Below, piece after piece: positions 52,901 through 61,900 of a stretch of DNA of 64,000 bases. The notes below the pieces were generated by a model. That model saw only the letters and a list, made by a program, of their open reading frames with translations. It was not told the origin of the DNA and did no database searches. A program made the translations under genes and the position numbers. This DNA comes from Manis javanica (lineage: Eukaryota > Chordata > Mammalia > Pholidota > Manidae): positions 116,698,991-116,762,990 of the forward strand of contig NC_133166.1 in NCBI RefSeq assembly GCF_040802235.1. The letters are read 5' to 3'. The number at the start of each line of letters is the position of its first letter. Positions within the stretch are counted from its first letter, which is position 1.

Positions 52901-55900
52901 CTTTCTAGAACATTGGTGTTTTTTTATGGTAGTTGTTCAGGCCCATCCCTGTCCCTTTGGTAGAGTAAGGAAGCAAGGTCAGCCCTGTTCAACCATCAAA
53001 TTCCGGAAGCCTGCTAGGTGCCAGCCCAAGGGGATTCTGGTTGGGAGATGTGGCCTATAATACCACACATCGCCTCAGTGAGCCTCCGCCACCCTTTGTG
53101 GAAGGGCTCATTGTCCTTGGGGTACAGATGAGGAAGCTGACACTTTCCAAAGGCTCCAGGCCAGCACAGGGCCCCTTAGCTTGTCTTAGGTCTGTAAGTT
53201 TTAAGCTCATTTTTCTCTACTGAGGCTGCCTCTCTTAAGAAAGCCTCTTCCCTAAGTAGTTTACTGGGCAGTTTAGCAGCCGCTTAAGGGTTGCCAAGTA
53301 CTGGGGCTGTTGGGTCTGTCTGCGTTCTGTAGTACGTGCTGTTCTGTCAGCCTGGATCTCCGCCACCCCTGCCCTTCCCCAGCTATTTGGTATCTCTTTC
53401 TGCTGACTCTTAAAAAAGCAGCCAGGCCATCCACAGGAAGTCTTCTCTGAACTCCCCAGACAAACCCAGACACTGTTCCATGTTCCCTTTGTCTACACAT
53501 CCCTTAAATCCTCACCACACTGCACTGTAACTGTCACTTTACCTGTTTGCTTCCCCACCTAGGCTGAGCTCCCTGAGGACCGAGCGACTGGGTGTTTTCA
53601 CTTGTTTACCTCTAGTGCTTTACAGTTTTCAGTGCATATGTAGGCGTGTGCTCAGCAAATTTATTTTAAATGGGTGAATGGTCTCTGTTCTCAAGGGGCT
53701 CATTGACATTCCAACAAATAGCTACAATAAAGCACGGTACATGCAAAGTATATGAATAGTGCAAGCTTTGTCCAGAGCAGTTAATTTATTCATTATCTAG
53801 AGACATAGGCAGCGCGTACACACACAGAAAGTTACAGAGCAGGGCAAGAGTCGTTTATTTGTAGAATGGCTTATAGTTTCTGAAGCCTCACCCCGTCTGG
53901 CCTCTTTCTAGATGCCCACAGCAATCTGTGAGGTAGGCTAATGATTGGCTCTTTTGTCCAGGCAAGAAAGCTGGGGTTTAGAGATGTTGCCTCTTGGCCA
54001 AGGTCACAAGGCTGGTGGAAGAGCCAGCGTTAGTGCCCAGGTCTTCTTTCGCACATCACACTTCCTCTCAAGGGAGCAGTACAAGATGTTACTAGGCAGT
54101 AAGTGCCAAAAGAGCAGGACAGCTGTAGTGCTTGAGATTAGGGAGGGGCTACAGGAGGTGGAGGGAGTGGGGGGAGGGGGTTGGAGACCTTCCCAGAGGA
54201 GGGCTTTGAGCTGGGCCTGGATGGGAGGCTAGGAGGCAGCTGCCCTGTCCCTCTCGGCTCTCAGAAATCCAGGACTGCAGCTGTTCTCTAGCCACATTCA
54301 GCTTGACTGGGGACACTTGCGGGGCACCACAGCCCCCAGCAGTGGTCGATAAACAAGTATCAGCCTTTACTCCCTCCCTGTGCTAGGGACTATCCGTAGT
54401 TGTCATTGTTCAAGTGCTGCTGGGAGTTGTAGTTCTGGAGTCTCTTGGGCGTGAGATAGGGGAGAGCGCCCCCTGGTGCTTCAGGTCCTGCTCCTCCCAG
54501 ATCTGTTTTGCGGTCTCTGAGCACCCTGGGGAGGACTGTCACCACATCCTTACCCGATGGAGCCCCCCTTAAGTCCCCCTGCCCTCCTGCTCACTCAGGG
54601 TCTCTTTGTCTTTCCCACCCTCCTTGGGTTTTGTTGTTCATATTTGCTCAACTCTTCCCTGTGCCTCTCACATTCTTTCTGGCTCCCGCTGGCTGCTCCA
54701 AGCCTCTTTCCATCTGGGCCTATCTGGGTCTCTGGCGGCAATGGGAAATGGAGAATGTGTAGCCCTCGGCTCCAGAGTGGCGGCTTTGCCTTCTCTCCTA
54801 GGAGACCCGAGGCTGCCGGAGAAGTCGAGGGTTAGCCTCGTTTCTCCATCTGCCTTGGCAGCTGTGATCCAGCCCCAGGCCTGCCTCTCTCCTTTTTGCT
54901 GGCCTCTGTTCTGCTCCGATCACTTTTTCACGTGATTGCCTTATTCTTTCCTTTCTTCTGTTTGACTCTCCCTTTAATGATACTTTCTTTGACTGCAGTG
55001 AAGCTGAGGGAGTGGGAGGGCAGACCTGGCTTCTGTGAGGGACTAGTATGTGTGGCAAACTCAAGGTCACACACATTCCCTTTTCTGGTCCTTGAGCCCC
55101 TTGGCTCTGCCAGTGTCTGGGCAGCAGGCCTGTTGCTATGGAAACAGCAAGGCCTTGAGAAAGCCTTGGCTTCATTCCCTGGAGGTCCCTCTCCCCCTTT
55201 CCTTGCTGGCCCCCTTCCCAGCACCCTTACCTGTCCCCGCCCAGCTTGCTCCTTGTCTTCACCCAGATTGCTTCACTTCATCGCCTCTTGCTCCCTCACT
55301 GCTCTGAACCCTACTGTCCCCCACGGTCCATCTTCCTCCCTCTCTGGGTGGCCTCCTTCTGCACTGCCATTCTCCCCCGCCTCCCTCTTCTTGTCTCTGC
55401 CTGACCCTTCCTCTTTGTTTTCTGGCCCTCCCCACTGGAGCCCTAAGGTAGGCAGAGCAGGGTTTCCGACTGTCCTGACACTGCCCATGCCCCCACCAGC
55501 CTCACTGCCCCGAGCCTCGGGATGGGGCCTTGCCAGCTGCAGTGAGCGCTGTGCCAGGCGCTGGGGCAGCAGCTGGGGCCTTGGCATCCGGAGGCAGTGA
55601 GGACAGAGTTTATGGGCAGGCTGCCTGGAGGGAGAGAAGTGGAGCTGTTGTGTGAGGGTGGGGCACCTGCAGAATAATGCACCGGAGAGCTGCCGCTTCC
55701 ACACGTAGTGCCTGCTGCTGAGGCTGGGCCTGCTGGACGGCGGGCACCTTCTGAGGGCTCTGGGTGTGCCCTGGCCTGGGGGCCTAAACTGAAAAGCCCC
55801 ACAGTCCATAAAGGCCTTTCAGCACCATCTTTTTTGCCCCATCCACCCTGTGAGGTGGGCAGGACAAGCTGTTGTGCCAAGTTTCCTGGATAGGAGAAGG

Positions 55901-58900
55901 GAGTCCGTGTCGAAGTCCATATCCTCTGCTCTTCCCTGACTCCATGTCCTGTTTTCTTCCTTCTGCATGTGCTCTGGCTTGTGAAGGTGTGGGGCTGGGA
56001 CCCCAACTTCTCTGTTGTCCTGTTACACGTCACCCACTTGCAGAACGCTATAAATACCTAAGGCTTTCCCAGTCATTTGCTTCTCATTAGAAAGTGCCAG
56101 TGGAGGGAGCCCTGTGCCAGGTGCTTATATGCAGGTACACGCACACACATGCATGCATGAGAGCCAGGCTTGCTCTTGTCCTCTTCCCTAGCCACTTGCC
56201 TGGCACTCGGGTCCCACGCCTGCCCTCTGGAGCCCTCAGAGTCTCTCCACTTAGGACCTCTCTGCACTGTCCTCTCAGGTTGGAGTAGAAAGCCAGGGGT
56301 GGGGGTGATAGCTGGCTTGATGGCCATCTGTGCAAGCCCCGTCCAGTGGCCCACGCTACCTAGTGCATGTCCCTGTCACCTGCATGGCCTTCCCACGTAT
56401 TGTCCCCTTGCCGTCCTCCTCCCCACTGCTTCCCCATTCTCCTCATCTGCTCATTGCTGTGCGACAGGCCTACTAGTCCCATCCCCTGTGGTAAGGCCTG
56501 AAACTGTCCCATGCAATGAGAAAGGCCATCACCAGAGAAGAGGCAGGAGTGAGAGGTGGAGTGCACCAGGACACCCTTGGTGCCCCAGCCACAGCGGAGG
56601 CCCTCCAGGGAGGTGTCGGATGGAGGCTCCTGTTTTTCTTCCACATCCCTTTGTTTAGGGGAGTGGCCTATGGAGATGGTTGGGGGAAGAGGCAGTGAGA
56701 AGTCTGCTTTGCCTGGCCCTGTGGCAGTTTAATTGTCAGCTGTCAGTGTGACAGCCACTTAGCAGCCTCCTGCTTTGGAAATGGACATGGGGGAAGCTGG
56801 CTGCTGACAGCAAGGACGGCAGGGTCCAGAGAGGAGGGTGGATGGGGGGAGGGAAGAGGACCTAAAGCTTGCATTTGGGGCCACAGGGCTCCAGTGTCCA
56901 GGACCTGGCCTGGGTGGCTGAAGGGGAGGAGGGAGGTCTGGTGTGCCCTGCTGCACTCAGCTGTCTCCCATTTCCCCACACTGCGGCGTCCAGGCAAGGA
57001 GGAATTTGTGGCGACCTTCAAAGGCAATGAGTTCTTCTGCTATGACCTGTCGCACAACCCGATCCAGAGCAGCACAGACGAGATCACGCTGGCCTTCCGC
57101 ACCCTGCAGCGGAACGGGCTGATGCTGCACACGGGCAAGTCGGCTGACTACGTCAACCTGTCCCTCAAGTCTGGGGCCGTCTGGCTGGTCATCAACCTGG
57201 GATCTGGAGCCTTTGAGGCCCTCGTGGAACCCGTCAATGGCAAGTTCAACGACAATGCCTGGCACGACGTCCGGGTCACCCGAAACCTGCGCCAGGTAGG
57301 GGGAGCACGAGGAAGGCCAGGGGCTAGCTGCGCCCAGGGCCAAATGGGAATGGGGAGTGAGGGCTGCCTGGGCTGTGGGTGCTAGGCCTCAGACCCGGGC
57401 AGTGAGGAGGTTCCAGAAGAGGTTGAGGCCTGGGCTGTGAGGGTCAGGAGTTCAGAGCAGCAGGCAGGCTCTAAGGACCAGGGAGCTAACTAGAGAAGAG
57501 GCTGCTGAGCTGCCCAGGGCAGGAGGGAAAGGGAAGGGCTGGGCTTACACTGGGCGTGTGGCTGGGGATTCAAGGGCCAGTGCCAAACAATCAGCAGTCC
57601 GACAGGAGGATGGTTTGGGAGATGGGAGGAGTGAGATACAGCCTGGGTGGACCCCAGAGTGCTATGGGGCAGGAAGGCTCTGGCCTGGTGGAGCAGCTGT
57701 GGGCGTCTTGACACTAGGGCAGAAAGGCACAAACAAAAGCCTGGCTATGTGTGGGGACAGGATGTAGCCAGGACACAGTGGGGCCTTTCTAGGGCAGAGG
57801 CAGGGATGGGGCAGAGAAAGATGGAGGCACAGCAGGTGTGTGAGGGAGAGCAGTGCTGGAGAGGGTGCTTGGTCTGCCTTGCCTCTGGGCAGCACACTCC
57901 CTTCTCTTTCCCTTTCCAGTCCCTCCAGAGGGGCCTCCATGTCCCAGTGGTCCATGGCTATCCTTCCAGCCCAGCCCATGCAGGGGCTCAGAGGAGACTG
58001 TCTTGTCTCAACCCTTGCAGGAGGGACAGGGTTCTTTTCCACCAGCGTCCCTCCGCTCAGACTACCACGGGGAGGTGCCGATGCTTCTGGGCACTGGCTC
58101 TGCCCTCTGTGCGGCCTCTTTGCCTCTTGCAAGCCAGACTCTTTTTCCAAAGCAGGATTGGCTGCTGTGCATCCATGGTGGCTCCTGTCTCTGCCTCCTG
58201 CTTCCTTTCCCTGCTCACTCAGTGCCTGGGGCTCAGGTACCCAGGTACCCAGGTGCCCAGGTCCAGCTGCTCCTTTTCTCTTGGCTACCCTGTTTTCTCT
58301 TGCTTCTAATGGCAGGGAAGCTGTTCTAGCTCCATCTCCAGCAGGCTAAGTGACCAGGAACATGGACTGTCCCTGCCATGGGAGGCCCTATCTTTGCTGG
58401 TTTGCAGCCCTGCTCTTACTGGTTATCTTCTCCCAGTACTTCCTGGTTGTAGCTGCGTGGCGGCTATCCTTCCCTCTTCTCTCCCCTTTGTCAGCCTCTT
58501 GTCATCCCCCTTTCCCTCCCTTTCCTCCCACTGACAGGCTGGTTGGGGGCAGGGTTCCAGCTGACTTGGTGTTCTTGTTACCTGCTCTTCGGCAGCACTG
58601 GGGGGAGATCTAGCGGGGCCTCCTCCTCATTTGGCGCCTCCCCCTTGCTGCGAGGACACTACGGTTAATGCGGCTGCGCTCTCTTGAGCCTGTTGTAGTT
58701 GGCTCCTAGCACAGAGTTGTGCTCCTAGCTGTGCGCTGATTCTTAGTGTGCCGATTCTGGAGAGTGGCATTCTTGGTGGGGGCGTTCCCCCTCAGTGCAG
58801 TGCCCCGCTTTGTGTCACTTCATTTTCTACCTGGTCAGAGGGCTGTCTTGTGTTGTCACCATTATCTGAGCACACCTGAGTGTATCATGTACATCTGTCA

Positions 58901-61900
58901 TATTTTAGGTGCCCCACACATTTTACTGAGTTGGGGGGAGTTTCTTTTGATGCTTCTTGCAGGTTTTCACTCCCCAGGACCAGTGTTGTCACCTGGTACT
59001 GCCTTTGGAAACACGCTATAGACACAGAGTCCCTATCCACATGTTGTTGGTCATCAAATGTATTGTGCATCCATACTGGGTACAGAGGAAAAAAGACATG
59101 GTCCCTGCTCTCCCAGCCCTTCAGTTCTTGAGGAGGCAGGATGAGTCTATTCAAAGTTAACAGAGCAAAGCCACCCAAGTGTCCACCATGTGGCAGAAAC
59201 CTTAAGCATTCTAGGAAGCTGAGAGACACTGAGAGGAGGAAGAGGTCTGTGGCCAGGGGAGGTGGGAAAGCCACACAGAGCGGGTGAGACCTGGCCTAAC
59301 AGCATGGAATGTAGACAGTGACCCATCGTAGCCTCTTCTCAGGGCTCCCAAGAGTTGTGGGTCCAAGCTGGTAACCAGCGGAAGCCACTTCCCCCTGGCC
59401 TGTTCCCCAAGATGGGCCACAGTAGAGTCAGGTCCTGTGGACTCTAACACACACCTTCAGGGCCAAATACAGTGTCTGCACAAGGACTTTGATTGAAAGT
59501 CGTCTTTAGAAACAGTTTGGAGGGATTTTTTTGACTCCAGTCCATTATTAACATGAGGTGTGGCCCTTTCTTGGTCATGATGACCATCGGAGGAAGGTTG
59601 GCTTCAGGGGCCGTGCTCTGGATTCATTGTCCTTGCTTAAGGCCTGTCATGTGGCTGGGTCTACGAATAATTTATTGGGTCCTGTTTTCCCTAGAGGAGT
59701 GGTTCTCAACCAAGGGTGGCTGACACTTGGGAATGGGTCAAGAGGTCCATTCCAAAGACTGGAAGAAGGCAGAATTCCTTCCCCCCTTCCCTCTGATTAG
59801 ATGATTACCCCTGGGGTCCCCAAGAGACTTTTAAACATAGCAGTTAGGACCAGAGGCCTGAGAGAGCACCTTGCTCTTGCTTTCGTTGAGGCCTCGTGCT
59901 GGATAGTATCTCCTGGGGGATCTTTGTAGGAATGGTCAGCTCTGAGGATTCCCTGAGGCTTGTCTTGAATCCTGGGCCCACTGTCCTCCCCTGTTCGGTG
60001 CGCCTGCTCTACGCCTGCTCTACCATGCAAGCAGAGTGCAAACCCATCTCCTCATTAGTCAGCACCAAATTGGAAGACAAGCTAATTTCCCCTGCCCAGC
60101 TGCCATGATGCCACTCCTCAGTGTGCAGATTTTCAGGAGCCCCCCCCCCAGGCCCCAAGGAGAGAGTTCTCCAAAGACAGTGTCCTTAGAGCACTTGGGG
60201 CTCCCTCCCCAACCCAGCCTGCCCTTCCTCTCTGGCTTGTTGCCCACCTGCCCGGTCTTAGGGCCTAACAGCTGCACTGTATATCCTGTCCACACCGGCT
60301 TCCCCAGTGCCCCTCTTTTTCCCCCAGTTCTCCTACCGACATCTCCATTTACCCTCCTGTCTGCTGGGTGAAATCCTAGGGCTGGGGTTTGAGTCAGACA
60401 GACTGGGTTCAAATCCCAGCTTTGCCAGTAGTTTGAGTGACTTGAGGCAAGTTATGTAACCTCTCTGCTTAGCTCCTCATGGAGCCTTTGATGACTAACA
60501 GAGGTAATGCTTAAAGCACAGTGCCTGGCACTTGTGAGGACTAAAGGGCTCACTGTGCCCATTATCCTTAGTTTGTTGTTTTTTTCAATCCTTCAAGCCC
60601 AGCTTCAAGCCCGCCTTCTTCATAAACCCTTCCTGACGCTCCCAGCCCCAGCCGGTCTTCCTTTGCTGTGTTCTAGATGTGTCATATGTGTTATCACCAC
60701 ATTCCATCTGTGTGGTTAATATTTGTGTTTACGTCTTTTCTCCACTTCCAGGTGGTAAGCTTCTTGTGGGCCTAATACCAGCAACTATTGAGTGTTTTTT
60801 AATTGCTTTTCTAGTGTTTTTTTCTGGTTCATTTGGGCTTTTCCTTGAAGCCAGTTGGTGAGATTTTCAGCACAAGGACCTAGCAGATCAATTTCTTATG
60901 AACACTGAACTGCCTCTGTCTTCTGGGGAAGACTCCTATTCACTTTACAAAGCCAGGAGAAAGCCTCTCCCACCCACTCCTCTGAGGCAGCTGTAATCTG
61001 TCTCATGGTTCTGCCATTCTTGGATGTTCCCAAAATTTGAATGTTCTGTTTGTCACTCTGAACGATGGGCACCCTAAGGCCCTGAGTGGAGCGGGCACCT
61101 CTTTTCTTTGTCCTGAGCTGCTCTTGCTCAAGCTCCACAGAGCTTGCTTTCATCCAGATTTTTGTGATTTGTGTGAGGGGCTAGGGCTTTCTTGAAGGGG
61201 TCGAGTTCAAGGTGGAGATGGGGGTACATTACCGCTTGGTATAATGACTGACCTCTCCCCTGTAGGATCTGGTGCCCTCCTCCCTCATCATGAGCTGTCA
61301 TTCTTGTACTCCTGGACTCCAGGAACCCTCTAGCTGTTCCTATGGGTGGGGAAAGCCTTCATTGCGCACTTGTTAGTCTGAAGCCTCGGCATTCTAGATC
61401 CTGGCATTTGGGAAGGCATGGGCTACCGTGTTCCCCTTCCCTGTGCTGTGTCACATCACCAGTCATGGATTCCAGTGGAAGCCCACTTTAGTATTTGGCC
61501 ATGATTGCCCCTTTGGGCATGATCGCCACGGACTGGGGTCTGGGTCCACAATCCCTAGGTCTAGAGGGGCTCCATGTCACCCACTCCAACCTTGCTATTT
61601 TTCAGAGGAAGTCTGGATGTCTTGCTCAAGCTTTGAACTCACATCTCTCGCCTCTCAATCCTGTTTCTTAATTTGCTATTCTACTTAAAAATTAAAGTTG
61701 AAAACTGTTTTTTCCTTATTTTAGTCTCCACAGCCAGTTCTAATTCAAAAAGAGTAGCAGTTGGATTTTTACCAATGCCTTTTTTCCTTCTGTCTTGTTC
61801 AACGAGTGCAGTTATATCAGACAACTCCTCCGTTTTTTGGTGCAGTTGGCTTAGCCACCCTGAAACTAGTTGTTCCTTGTCCTGGCTAGTTGGCCTCCTC

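Larger units (their letters stand above)
52690..56993 (+). other. NRXN2: NRXN2 intron 5
   Basis: 4.3 kb with an L2 3' end (53430-53690), a reversed MIR (53870-54065), the ZNF143/CTCF-like pair at 54416-54478, a pyrimidine-rich stretch around 54500-55440 and an RFX-like X-box at 55132. Confidence 0.7.

Noticed and set aside
55818-55830. ttcagcacc half of a REST/RE1 site in NRXN2 intron 5
   Set aside because: The right half-site is missing at any accepted spacing.
59700-59830. Possible MER5-type DNA transposon (gtggttctcaaccaaggg)
   Set aside because: Only the first 20 bases resemble the family; too diverged to call by eye.
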